NCBI RefSeq assembly: GCF_035083965.1
Contig: NC_089724.1
Span: 16,052,410 to 16,116,409 of the forward strand
Length of the DNA stretch: 64,000 nt
DNA from: Branchiostoma lanceolatum
Taxonomy: Eukaryota > Chordata > Leptocardii > Amphioxiformes > Branchiostomatidae
Direction of reading: 5' to 3'
Of this stretch, positions 1-11,600 are shown in pieces. Made by a program: the position numbers and the translations under genes. Numbering within the stretch: position 1 is the stretch's first letter; every line of letters begins with the position of its first letter. The notes under the pieces were generated by a model. It was not told the origin of the DNA. It did no database searches and saw nothing but the letters and a program-made list of their open reading frames with translations.

Positions 1-94
1 ATATACAGATCTGTCGGTAATAAAAATGACTCTTACTCTATATGTGATTTTGTATATTTAGTTCCGTGAAAACGGATGTATTGTTTTCGGCCCC

Positions 95-128
95 GTTTGT
101 TTGCTTGTTTGTTTGTTTGTTTGTTTGC
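95..128. repeat. (TTTG)n microsatellite
   Basis: This is a short run of TTTG units with one interruption (TTGC). It lies in the first 537 bases, where I see no gene. Confidence 0.9.
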
Positions 129-537
129 GTAGTGTGTGTCCGTAGTTGGCCCGGGTCTAACTTTCTTTTCGCAGGCTGAGGAGTCCTGAGCTTAGATTTG
201 TACCACAGTCATACGAGTAGAATGGATCATGTGATGTGTAAGATGGATATGGCTGTGTTATATTCTGTCAAGAAATTTACAAAAAATCTAAGTAGCTTAC
301 TTTGATATAATCATATTCGATTTGTGCAAGTGTGTAGCCGTAATTATATTGATACTTTAGAGAGAGAAAATGTGATGTAGGGAATGGTGTAACCGGGGAC
401 TGGCAGCATGAGAAGGCTGGTTTGGCCCAGGTCCAAAGTTGGCCCTGTAGGCTTGCAGGAAGTGATTGGTACTTTTGCCGTTAAGTCAGGAACCCGAGAA
501 TTCCATGTGCGCACGGGTGGCGTATGGAATTATAGCT

Positions 538-770
538 CCAGTCACACTTGTGCGTATATAGAAGTCCGCATGAGTTGCGCATTAAGATGTTTTTAAGTTT
601 AGGTTAAGTGTGCAGCCGAATCATGATTTCTTAGGTCCAATCACAGGGCTACACAACAGTGGGTCAAAGTAGAAAACAACTTTTTCTCCGCAAACCTTAC
701 TTAAACCCCCAAAAAAAATGTTAATGCGCAGCTCACGCGCACTTGAACATACGCACAAGTATGACAGGGC
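538..770. mobile_element. Short MITE-like element with about 55 bp inverted termini
   Basis: The left end (CACTTGTGCGTATA, then GAGTTGCGCATTAAG) reappears reverse-complemented at the right end (ATGCGCAGCTCACGCG, then TACGCACAAGTATGACAGGG). The termini match imperfectly over about 55 bp. The element is about 233 bp and has no coding capacity, so it is a non-autonomous DNA-transposon-like unit. It abuts a second, related element at 778 in head-to-head order. Confidence 0.7.
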
Positions 771-777
771 CCTAAAG

Positions 778-2005
778 GCCCTGTCACACTTGTGCGTGTA
801 TCATGGCCGTGTGAGTTGCGTGTTAACATTTTTGTCATACGCCGGCGTGTGCACAATACGCACCTAATGCGTTTCTTAATCGTTTTGTGAAAGTTTTAGG
901 TACGCAGGCACACGCAAGGCACTGCCCAGTACGCCTGATATTTTTGAAACTACCGAAAACTTTCGTGCGAAAGCTGATACGCAGCTCAGACGTCATAAGA
1001 ACGCAGTTCAAACGTCCGACATCGGTCGAGTAAGGTACGAGCGCGCTTTCATGTGTTTGCGCTCCAAACGCGGCAATACGCTTCTCTTGCCGCACGATCT
1101 CTGCCCAGCGACCACATCGCGTACTTGCAGCGCAGATACAACGCACGATGATCGAACGTATGACGAATAAGGATATACGTCACCAATGAGTGTCGTTCGT
1201 CCTGCGATCGGGCAGCGCAGCGTACCAGTAGCGTATGAACAACGCACAGATAACGTGCGGATATAGCGTGCATATATCGAACTCGACGAGCATCCGGGTA
1301 CATTTTTTCCAGATTTGGTATTTCATTGGCCGGGTCGGGTATTCAATTTAGTTAAGGGTAGAGAGGAGACAAACACAGCCAGCAAAGTGTACATAACTTT
1401 TGATTTAAATAATCATTGAAATGGCTCACACAAATGTGCCCATTTTACATACACATAAAAGTTCTACCGTTCGTTACTTGTGGAGGCGTCTTATTATAAC
1501 AATTTTCGTAACTACTGATATCAACGCAACCAAATTCACAGGCTGAATAATGGCTCTAAGTGTCACGGCGTGTTCCAAAAGTAAAATTGGTATCCCTGTT
1601 ACATATATACAAAAGGTCCTACTTGTCGTCAGTTATGGAGGCGTCTTCCCATAACAGTTTAAGTAAATACTAATATCAATGCAACCAAATACGCTCATAA
1701 TTTGATTGGAATTAGTCGGAAGTGCGTCAGGCATGCGGTCGGTAGACGTTGTGTGCGTCCGGAATACGCTCAGCATACGCACCTGATAGGCAGCTATTCG
1801 CTGGAAGGATAACACTATTGCGCACTTCATATGCAAATCATACGTGTCTCAAACGCATTGGATGCGTTGAATTCGTTATTCACACGCTAAATGTGCGACG
1901 CGCATAACTAAAAAAAATTGATATTTTGAGCGTACAACTGCGTATTGTCAAAATTCAACACGGAACTCACACGGAATGGTTTATACGCACAAGTGTGACA
2001 GGGGC
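778..2005. mobile_element. 1.2 kb MITE-like element sharing termini with its neighbour
   Basis: The left end reads CCCTGTCACACTTGTGCGT and the right end reads ACGCACAAGTGTGACAGGGG, its inverse. The match continues imperfectly for about 55 bp through a GTGTGAGTT block. The interior contains many short alternating ORFs but none resembling a transposase, so the element is probably non-autonomous. A TAA or TTAA target duplication is possible but not clear. The elements near 56443 and 56764 begin with similar CCC(T)TGTCACAC ends. Confidence 0.7.
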
Positions 2006-2231
2006 TTAACATGTATTACATTGATGTAGATATTAAGTGTAAGATTTGACGCGTCTGGTTTTCGGTGTTTGTAACATGCTAGGCAAGTCGGGGACACTGA
2101 CAAAAATATAGGTGAAAGGTCCCAAAAAGGTCACACAATATGTGGAATATGAAAGGTTAACTAATTCCCTTCTATATGCGTGTATGTTGCCTTATGGCAG
2201 CCAGTGTCAAAATGCATAGACAGAATCAGAA

Positions 2232-2567
2232 CTATTTCACGTTAAATATAATACCTTCTTCGGCCTCTCCTCCTCCCACTTCATATTCTGCGTTCACCTC
2301 CAAGTTCCAGAACGGCTGACTGGGGGGACCCTGGTGGATTTTGGTCACGTGTGTCGTCTTGTCAGTGATTTCTTTTGGGTAGAAATCTAACTTGAAAACC
2401 TGTTTCAGATTCAGCGGGGTCGCGTCTCTGAGTTCGAGGGTTTTCGTCGTCACTGTTGTGGTTTGGGATGGCGAGGGTCGGGTGAAGACTGCGGTGTCAG
2501 GGCGCACTACAGGCGCTTCCGGTAGGGGCTGTACCTGATTGGCGTTGACGCTGGCGCAGGTCCCCAT
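2232..2567 (-). CDS. Small hypothetical protein with N-myristoylation-like start
   Basis: This is a 111-codon ORF on the minus strand. I chose the inner ATG at 2567 because it gives a protein starting MGTCASVNANQ. That is a plausible N-myristoylation signal (Gly2, Ser6) with a palmitoylatable Cys4, so the product could attach to the inner face of a membrane. An in-frame ATG lies seven codons upstream (2588). The rest is Thr/Pro-rich and then acidic, with no transmembrane segment, and the frame ends IIFNVK. I do not recognise a family. The composition looks protein-like, unlike the shadow ORFs around it, but no splice site or poly(A) signal confirms it. It may be a single-exon gene or one exon of a longer gene. 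Confidence 0.45.
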   Translation of the reverse strand: MGTCASVNANQVQPLPEAPVVRPDTAVFTRPSPSQTTTVTTKTLELRDATPLNLKQVFKLDFYPKEITDKTTHVTKIHQGPPSQPFWNLEVNAEYEVGGGEAEEGIIFNVK

Positions 2568-2830
2568 GTTGTCCTTACTTCGGCTCACGTTTCAGGTATT
2601 TCTGTGATGGCAAATTGATCGTACGTAAACTTATTTGAACAACATTTCTAAGGGTTCCTTAGAAAACAGAAGAAGAGTCAATTCCCTGAGGAGATACAAT
2701 AAAAGCAGTTTTCCTGTGTGTTTGCGTAGGGGGGTACCAATGCTTTTTTGGCTCAAAGTTTAACTGAGATATCCATTGGCCATGGGGGAAATGACATCAA
2801 GCCAAAAGAGTAACAGAACGAGGTAAGTAT

Positions 2831-2907
2831 TAAAACTATTCTGTAAGCAGGTGTATCGCTTTCCTTCATCTATGTGAAGGCATACACCTGCTTGGAGAAT
2901 AGTTTTA
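2831..2907. repeat. 77-nt near-perfect hairpin, pre-miRNA-sized
   Basis: Arms of about 26 nt (starting TAAAACTATTCTGTAAGCAG and ending in AGTTTTA) pair with one two-base mismatch. An inner CCTTCA/TGAAGG stem closes a six-base loop. The size and shape fit a microRNA precursor, but it could equally be a tiny foldback transposon. The right arm contains CTGCTTGGAGAA, which resembles the termini of the foldback elements at 48147, 51919 and 54847. Confidence 0.6.
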
Positions 2908-4561
2908 GAGGTGTATGTGTAATTGTGTATTCTAGGTACCGATAGCTAGTATACGTCTTCATATTTGTTCGCTGCCATGGGCACATCAGACATGGTTCAT
3001 TATTAAGCCACGATCATGTGACACCTTAGAAAAGGACACGCTACAAGCCGTGACATATACAAATAGGTTTGAATAAGGAGCTTATAAAGCCTCCTTGGCT
3101 TGAAGAACAAGTAAATCGCTCATATATGTACAGGAGAACAGGGCTCAGATTGCTAAGTACTATTTACAACAACAGCCTCACTTGGCGAACGTCCATACAA
3201 CGTGTTTGTACTCTTTATATACCCATAACTGCATTCTATTTTCATGTCATTTCGACTTTGAATTTGCCCCTGAAGTAGCACACTAGTGTCTAGCATCCAG
3301 CCTTTGTAGCGGGACTTGTGGCGGCGTTTTGATATTGATCTTTGCCGCGAAGATGACAGCCATGAAATACGACAGCAATGCTTCAAAAACAGTACGTAAT
3401 GGGTAAAAGATTGCCTAAGGAACCCATATTGGAAGCTGCTAAAAATCTGACTCGTTGAAAGTGAAAGTGTTATGCAACAACAGGGGTATCTTTTCCAAAG
3501 AAAATTTTAAACTTACCTTAAAGTTAAAGTTACAAGAAAGTTTGGCTCAACGTTGCATTCCCGCAGTCACAACGTGCCTGTCTGCGAGGTTGTGTCGTCT
3601 TGGTAGTACCGTACGTTTTCCTACATCGACGTTTGTTCCCCAGATAACTTTCACCTTTGAGCTGTTTCTTAGCGTCGCTACGCTTGAATACCACCCGTGC
3701 AGGTAAACAGAACACCTGATACCACGTAGGGCCCCGATGTAGCCAGTTTCAGTGCCTGACGTTCGAATTCCCCTTTTTTTTTTACCAACACGGCCTCGCG
3801 GGCTGTAAGGAGCGAGCACCACATGTACATTGAACAGAAGCTGAGGTAACAGTGCTGTGTTGACGTTGTTAGATTCGCCGAAGCTTTTAACATGTATGTA
3901 ATACTTTGACGACATGGCGCCTGCTACCATGACAACCTGGCGTCTGCTACCATGACATTTTGCGTGAATTGTTTGTTTACTTCTCTCTTCGTCACAAATA
4001 TTGGACAAACCTTGATTATAAAAAAATATAGTTCAATAGACCAAAAATAAACATGTATTTTTCAGATAACATTTCAGATTTCAAGATGTATGTATACAAA
4101 ACAGATTGCAACTAAGGTTACTTCGATCTCGAGAGCGTGACACGGTGTACACAGACTTCAATAGGCAGTGTGTGTGTTGACGATGGTTTACGTACAAATG
4201 ACACTTCTCTGGCAACCTGCCAGAATTCCAATGGTGGTGGATTTCGGTGAGGTAAAAAAATCCCCTAAAAAAGGGGTTCGGACTTCCCGGGTTTGCACAG
4301 CTACTTTTCCATGCGCAGGTGGCAGGTACGTGTACGCAGTTGGGTTGGGCCGCTGCATGTCTGCGTCCATATTTCCCCGCACTTCCACCGCATCACAACG
4401 CTTTCATGTGAGTAGAGATTTTGAACGTTCATTAGATTTTACGTCATATATGATAGAAATAGCCGATATCACTATCTCGTCACGTGTAAAGTGGATTTAC
4501 ATGCGTCAAGCATTATGGAAAGATGGGTTGGGAATTCATGGTTGCATACAAGAAAGCCCAA

Positions 4562-4648
4562 ACAGCTTAATACCTTGGCAGACATGTCACCGAAGGCAAG
4601 ATTGCCAATCTTGCCTTCGGTGACATGTCTGCCAAAGTATCAAGCTGT
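4562..4648. repeat. Near-perfect 87-bp palindrome
   Basis: Two 43-nt arms (4562-4604 and 4606-4648) are exact inverses except at about two positions, with a single C between them. The core reads GGCAAGATTGCCAATCTTGCC. With essentially no loop it could extrude as a cruciform. It is probably a minimal foldback element. Confidence 0.9.
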
Positions 4649-6294
4649 CGGATATCTTGCTAGATTGTGAGAGTGTTGACAAACATAACGTTACATGTTG
4701 ATAAACACATGCTGGTGCCAAGCTAGATAGGCTGCGATCGTTTTACGCAGATTTCAACGGTTGGTTATTATGAGCGCTGTAAGCTCGAACTGTCGAACAT
4801 AGCTAGATAGCTCGTTGATGAAAGAAGAATTTTATTGCACGGCAATTGTACATGGTACAAAGTATGGTAAGAATTCGTAAACATAACACAAAGTAGAAGT
4901 ACAGAATAAAACTTAACATCCTAATTACTAATACAATACAATACAATAAGGGCTAGCATACGTTTTCGATATAGTATTATAATCGAGTTGGTTTAATCAT
5001 TAGTTTCGGTATTTTTTCTAATGTGAAAGCAGTCGTTTAGATACTTACCTATGTTCGCATTGTTGTGATGCATTTAAATATGTACTCAAAACGGTCTGTA
5101 GCATCGAGACTCTTAAAACTTGTACTTGTTTTGAATAGTGTGAATAGCCTATGACGTCAAACATTATATCTAGAGCATTCCATGACAAAGTGAAATTCAT
5201 CTTCAATTTTCATTGGACATGATGGGCAAAACCTTTGATCAGGGCTACATTATTATTTTCTGGGGGAGTCGGCCTTGTAGAGGACCTAGATTCCTGTTGC
5301 CGGCTCCCCTCAGATTGTACGCAATCTGTGAATTTGAATAAAAAAATTTAAAAAAATAAAAAATATCTGCCCGTCTCTATTTAATGAAATGTGAGACCAT
5401 GAAAAATCTCTGAATCACCGATTGTAGCAGCGCTAGCAAAGGCTTCGAGCGCGATCCCTACCGGTAAAATCGACGATTCTACCGATTCTGCAGCGAATCC
5501 AACAACGTGCCGCAGTCTAGTGAGATATGGGCTTTAGCCTTCAGGCGTTCCTGACGATACAGGCTCCCGTGACTCTTCTAGCGAAAGTGGTCTACGGATA
5601 TTTTAGGATGGACACAAATCCCAATGAGAGTTTTTCTGGGGTGCAAGTTTTTCTTCTGCATGTCTACCCTCACCTAAGAATTCGAATGAAAAAGGTTCAG
5701 CGCCCGGTTGACAAATGAAGGCTGCGTAAATTGTCCGATACACACTCTTTTTCCTCATTCGTAGCAAAAGGTACCATTTCGAATAAGGAAGGTGCATTTT
5801 CTTGAATTTAGCTTGCAACTGCGGCTCGCATGCCAATTTAGCTGATGCTTTGTACATGTCAGGTATGCAATACCCCGTGGTTGAAACCTGATGGAAACGC
5901 CCTATATTGTAATTAAGTCATGTATGGGTGAATTGTTGAACGTTAACATAAACCGATGATATAACTGTTAAAAACTGATGTACAAACTAAGCTGAAAAAA
6001 ATGTATGATTTGTCCAGTGGCCGGAGAGGATATACTGTGGAAGTTGAATTTCTACATTTACTTTCGGCTGCCAGATAGAAAAACAACCCGAAGGGCCATT
6101 CCATACGTCAGAGCTATAGGTTAACAGTGTCAATGCTTTAGACAAGGCAGACAATGGCCTTGCAACTTGAGTACGGTACATGATCTCTAGTTCAGGCAAA
6201 CCGTGATGGGCATGCGGAGCTGATGAGCTGTGCTGAGGCCCCAAAAATGATCCCGGGGACTTATCGCACGTCATAGTTTTTGCAGGTACTATAT

Positions 6295-7390
6295 GTAACG
6301 TTGGGTAACATAAATTCGCGGGGTACTTAAATTCGGGATTTTTCGAAAACGGGGTATTTAGGGATATGTGCTAGATGCAACATCAGTAATACCGCTAGAA
6401 ATGCAAACTTGACAGACTAACGTATTCAGAACACTGTCTGAAAAGCTTCGATAACCATGCATTAGAAGTTGGCTACGTAAAAAACTCTCCGTCCCTTATT
6501 GTCACAGTCTGAGGGCTTCGTGGGAGAATTATACTACATAGTTGTTTACTGGTTTATAAGACAAATGTCACATCCGCTTCCTGCTCAACACAATTATTTA
6601 CAATACAACTTATTAGAATCTCTTTTGCTAACCTACAACTGGACTCTAAGTGTGATTAATCATCAAAACGCCTCTTTGTTGCTACAACCAATGGCTACGG
6701 CATTACGGTGAATTTTCCCGCCGCCATATTCTTTACCCAGAATCCTGCTATTCGGCAGACGACAAACGTTTGCGAGGAACACTTTTTGTCTAAATGTTGT
6801 GTGTGATAGTGGACTGATGGCGATATTTTCCTCAAAGTTTGCTCTTAGCACAAGCAGAAACACATGGACATAGTAGTATTACCATTTCTACGGCATGCAG
6901 CTAACGCCCCGATGAATAATGTACAAATTTCCATGACGGTGGGGGTGAACTTTGAGTGACGTTCTACCGACTCAACACACGGGTTGTTCCCGGAGGCCTG
7001 ATGCGTGCGGTACGGCCGTTTTTTCGTGTTTTTTTTTTACTTGGACACGTCTATATCCATAGCACTCTCCTCAAGCCAAGAATGGAACGAATAGCTGCTG
7101 TATAAAATGTAATTAGCGGTAAGATATTCAAGACGAATCTTCTCTCCCGAATTAATGTTCACCCCTGTCCGACAACACCGCCATTGTGCGTGCGGCGGAC
7201 GGTAGTTTCAAGTTGAAATATTATGGTGTCAGCACGACTAGAGACAAAATCTACCATATATATGATTGGTGCAAAGATAGTACATGATACTGACAGAATA
7301 ATAGAAAAAAAGGATGGTTTATTGTTCTGCTAGATTGATTTCAGTCAACCATTATAGGAAAAATCCCGAATTTATGTTACCCAACGTTAC
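6295..7390. mobile_element. 1.1 kb element with 24-bp perfect terminal inverted repeats
   Basis: GTAACGTTGGGTAACATAAA at the left end is matched by its inverse ending CCCAACGTTAC at 7390. The perfect match spans 24 bp, and a second shared block (GGATTTTTC) follows after a 17-base insertion in the left arm. The interior has no transposase-like ORF. I could not identify a target-site duplication. Confidence 0.65.
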
Positions 7391-7492
7391 GAGTATTTAG
7401 GTGTGCAGTTGATTTGGGTCGTGCATCGTCTCATCGTACATATTTTCCACGCTTTGACGTGAGTAGAGATGTTTAATGTTTATAAGCTGCTA

Positions 7493-7540
7493 TGATTGAT
7501 TGATTGATTGAGTGAATGATTGATTGATTGATTGATTGAT
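7493..7540. repeat. (TGAT)n microsatellite
   Basis: About twelve TGAT units with one GAGTGAATGA interruption. Confidence 0.95.
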
Positions 7541-8698
7541 TTTGGGAGCTCCGACTACCTTCTCTTTGCAGCCAGGGGCTGAACTGTGAGGAGCTTATTA
7601 CAATTGGCGGGGCCAGATCGCAAGGGTCTGGAGCGGCTGCCATTCCGCGCTAACTCATCAGGTGACCTCAATACGACAATATTAATTGTCCCATGTATGG
7701 CCATAGGACTGTAGGTTTTGAACCACTCGCTTTCAACCTGGCCTTTATAAAACGTGGGACCCGGTAACAAACAGACGACATGAGGCAATCGTGCGAGCAC
7801 TGGGAGGTACTCCTCCGGTACCAGGCAGTCCAACCGGGACAAATTTGTGGATTCGGGGCCCGACCGGGACAACACCCCTGACGGGCACCAGCACAATTGG
7901 GACCTAAACATACCAGTCTTTAATGCACTTCCTCTACTTACTGGTTGTTGTTTTTTTGTCTCTGTCTGACAATAGTGAGATAGACACAGAATTACACTCG
8001 CGGGAGATCTACTTAGCCCTTCCCGTGGGTATGAAATTTGACTTCACGTCTACCGTCGATAAACTTATGATATACTTATCGTGGATATGAAATGTGGCTT
8101 AACGCCTGCCATTGGTAACCCTCAAGGCTAGATATGTATTGCTGTTGTGCTGTGGTGGCGTTGCCATCTGATACTTTATACATTGTAAGAATGCGTGCAA
8201 TGTTACTCTTGACTGGAGGGGACGTGACCACAATGCTACTGTACCTGCCCTGTACGGCATTCTCACTCTGGTCCCACCCGTGTTTATGGGAATCGCAAAC
8301 GGTGTCATACTATTGGCATTCAACACGTTACTGGATGGCATGTAGTCACACACTTGCTTGCTCTGTAGTTTTTCCAACCGCGCGCATGTTTACTCATACG
8401 CAATATCAATGCCTTTGATTGGCGTTTCTCGCTCGGGAGACCATGAATGCAGCAAAGAGATCCCCCAGCATGGGAAGGTTGGCAAGGCCAGGGCCCAAGT
8501 TGCAGGAGGAGGGATAAACAGAATCAGCGAGAAATTCACAATAATGAATAAAACAAGAGACATACTGTACTAATGATAAATATTTCACGCAGATATGAGA
8601 TCTTCAATTTCTTGTTTCAATCTCTCGTTGAAAGCGGATATTCTTGTCTTGTATACTCGGCCTGAATTCCGTTTGTCTCATCATAATTCTAGCACATC

Positions 8699-11600
8699 AT
8701 GGCAGCGCGATTCAGGTTCAACATGGTGACAATTCTACTGTTTCTGTTGCTTGGGGTGTCGATGCTGAACGGTAAGTGGGGCTCATCTAGATCTGTTTAA
8801 GCATGGAGGTTAATCTCTATCCAATCTCATTGGTTTAAGCGTTTACCTTCCTAACAGATATTGGGAAGTAAAATCATGAAGATTTTCTAACTGTCCTGTG
8901 TCCTGTTTTTTTCTTCCTTCCAAGCAGCTTAAAGTTGTAAGCTGGTAAAACATGAAGAGAGGGGGTATAATATTTTGCTTCTGTTGTGTTTTCTGTGTTC
9001 TACTCCGATTTGATTTCTGTGAGAGGCTTTGAGGGTTCTATATTTCTGCCGTGAATTAGAACAAACCCCCTAGAATGAACATCCAACCAGTCTTGGACAT
9101 TGAACTGCTTTTGAACATTTGAATTGTTTTCTTAACCTTTTAAACTGTACATATATAGACTGAATGACATAGAGAGAGGTGTGAGGTTAAATTAAGACAA
9201 AACATGTTGAATCCGGTTCTTCACATCCAGCTTTTCCCTTTACTTTAGGATGTCGCATTGTCCGCGTCTCCAACAATCATCCTCCCAGCCAAGCCTCTCA
9301 AATGTCAACCTACACGCGAACGAACATGACGTCATCTGGGCGTCAGGTTTACCGCAGCGACACCAGCGACTGGTACCTGTACCACATCCCTGGTAAATGG
9401 GTTATTGGTAAGACTGTGGGTGCAGCAGGTGATGATGGCTACACCATGTTCGTGAAGAGTGACCATTTCAACGCAGACGACATTACTGGACCGTTCTTCA
9501 CCCGAGTCCATGGCGTTTGGAGGGAATCAGCAAACGTCCATGTGTCATGTACAGGTGAGTCTAACTAAACTGTCATGCCAAAAGGTCAGAATTTGTTGCT
9601 ATTTTTATCTCATTCTGGAATGTATCAACCATGCCCGTAGCTAGGGGGGGTTCGGACGAACCCCCCCACAGGCTTGAAGGTCCACTTTCACAGACTTGAA
9701 GGTCCACTTTTCAATGTTCAAGATTTCTTTTTCAGGGCGGACTTATTTGTATTTGCATCAACAGCAAGGCCACAGAGGTTAGAATCCTAGAAAAAACTGC
9801 TCACTTTGACTTTGTCTCTGATTTTTCCTCTCAAATTCTCTCAAAAACACAGGAAATGCCGTTTCAGAAGGTTCAATTCTTAGAATTTGAAACGCTACAG
9901 GGTCCACTTTTTAACGCCCAATGTTTATTTTTTCAAGATGGACTTATTTGTATCACCAGCGGGGCTGGAATCCTAGAAAAACTGCTAACTTTGTCTCTGA
10001 TTTTTTTCTTTGAAATCCTCTCAAAAACATGGGAAATGCCAAATCAGAAGGTTCAATTTTTAAAATTTTCGGGGGGGGGGAGTATACCCCCGGACCCCCC
10101 TAGAAAGCTCGCGCCTGTGGCGCTCGTCTCGCGCCTACGGCGCTCGATGGTCCCTCAAAAATTAGAAAGAACCCCCCATTCAAAATCCTGGCTACGGGCA
10201 TGTCAACGTTGTAATAATTACGTTAAAATTTTACAGTATGATACCTGTTTAAAATAGTAATGATAATGGATATTGGAGATTCTTTGCACACAACCAGGTA
10301 ATCTCACCTGCTGACGTTTCGGTGTCTGTCAGACACCTTCTTCAGAGCTTCTGACTGGAGACACCCAAACGTCAGCAGGTGAGATTACCTGGTTGTGTGC
10401 AAAGAATCTCCAATATCCTATATTCTACCAACCTGATGAAATTATTTTCGGAAGTAATGATAATGTTTTGAAATATGTTTTGATTTCTTTTAACCTTTTG
10501 AGGGATTTAATTTCCAAAGGTGCATGAAATCTTAGTCACCTCAATCTTTGCTTCTTACGTGTTCGTCTATTCTGTGCCTTCTTTACTACAACTTGACACC
10601 AAGTACCAGTTCATGAATAGAATCCATTCTTTCCATCATATTTGAAGATACGGGGTTGTAAGAAAAAAAATCATAATCGCAGTCGATCAACACGCACTTG
10701 GCTATAAACCTTTTCTTACCACCTTACAGCGGAGAACGTTGCCATTGGAAAACCTGCCTCACAAAGCAGCACCGATGGGTTCAGTACGGCGGACTTGGCT
10801 GTGGACGGAGAGAAGGGGACGTCTGTTCCTGATAACCAGTGTACCCTGACCAACCCTGAGATCAGCCCGTGGTGGCAAGTGGACCTCGGGAGAGACTGGC
10901 CGATATCAACCGTGCGAGTTCTCAACCGCGGCGATTGTTGTGGTAAGTAAGATTTTCTGTTAAGATTTAGACAGAAAGCAACAGCTTTACCACGACATCC
11001 CTGAAATCATTAAAGAACATTGTGTTTCTGCCTTTCATAGTGTTGTTGTAGTGATTAAAGTTGTCGGAAATAAGGCATGGCCTCACTGGCGAGAATAAGA
11101 CACCGCAGACCTTTAATACGGCTTCTTTTGATCACATGCTATCTTTCTTTCTTTCTTTCTTTTTAAGGACGCCTTCTCGCGAATTTTGAAGTTCGAATAA
11201 AAAGAGAATTGCAGTCCTGGGCATGGGAATCAAGTGAAATCTGCGGGACTCCGTATCGCGGACAGCTGTCCAACGGACAGAGCATCACGGTCGACTGTCC
11301 GCGTCCCATCGTTGGCAGACACGTCCGGATTCGGATCAATAGGCCTGCGCCGGACCCGGACGTGATGTCAGTGTGTGAGGTGGCGGTGTTCCCAGGCTTG
11401 GGTGGGTAGTTTTTCTTTTTAACCAAACTTCTGCTCTCGGTTTTACAGACCATTTTGACCACTCTTTCTGTGACCATGTTTCTCCCTATAGTCAAGATTT
11501 TGTAGCTCACGCTTTGTGCTGTAATTGAATCGATGATTTGCTGAAATAATTTAGAATGCGCTTATTCTGACACCACATTATTCCACTGAAATTGGTCTTT

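Larger units (their letters stand above)
2568..8698. other. Gene-poor, repeat-rich intergenic stretch
   Basis: I see no gene I can defend here. ORFs at 3547-4008 (minus), 4168-4623 (plus) and 7555-7911 (minus) have no recognisable domain, and the second runs through a palindrome. The stretch holds a hairpin (2831-2907), a palindrome (4562-4648), an inverted-repeat element (6295-7390) and a TGAT microsatellite. A GC-rich foldback followed by an A/T-rich tail near 5255-5375 could be the 3' end of an old retroposon. Confidence 0.5.

Noticed and set aside
3547..4008. 153-codon minus ORF
   Set aside because: No domain, signal or splice context, and overlapping frames are similarly open. It may be old repeat sequence.
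4168..4623. 151-codon plus ORF
   Set aside because: It ends inside the near-perfect palindrome at 4562-4648 and has no recognisable domain.
7555..7911. 118-codon minus ORF
   Set aside because: Arg/Pro/Leu-rich with no family resemblance and no supporting splice or poly(A) signals.
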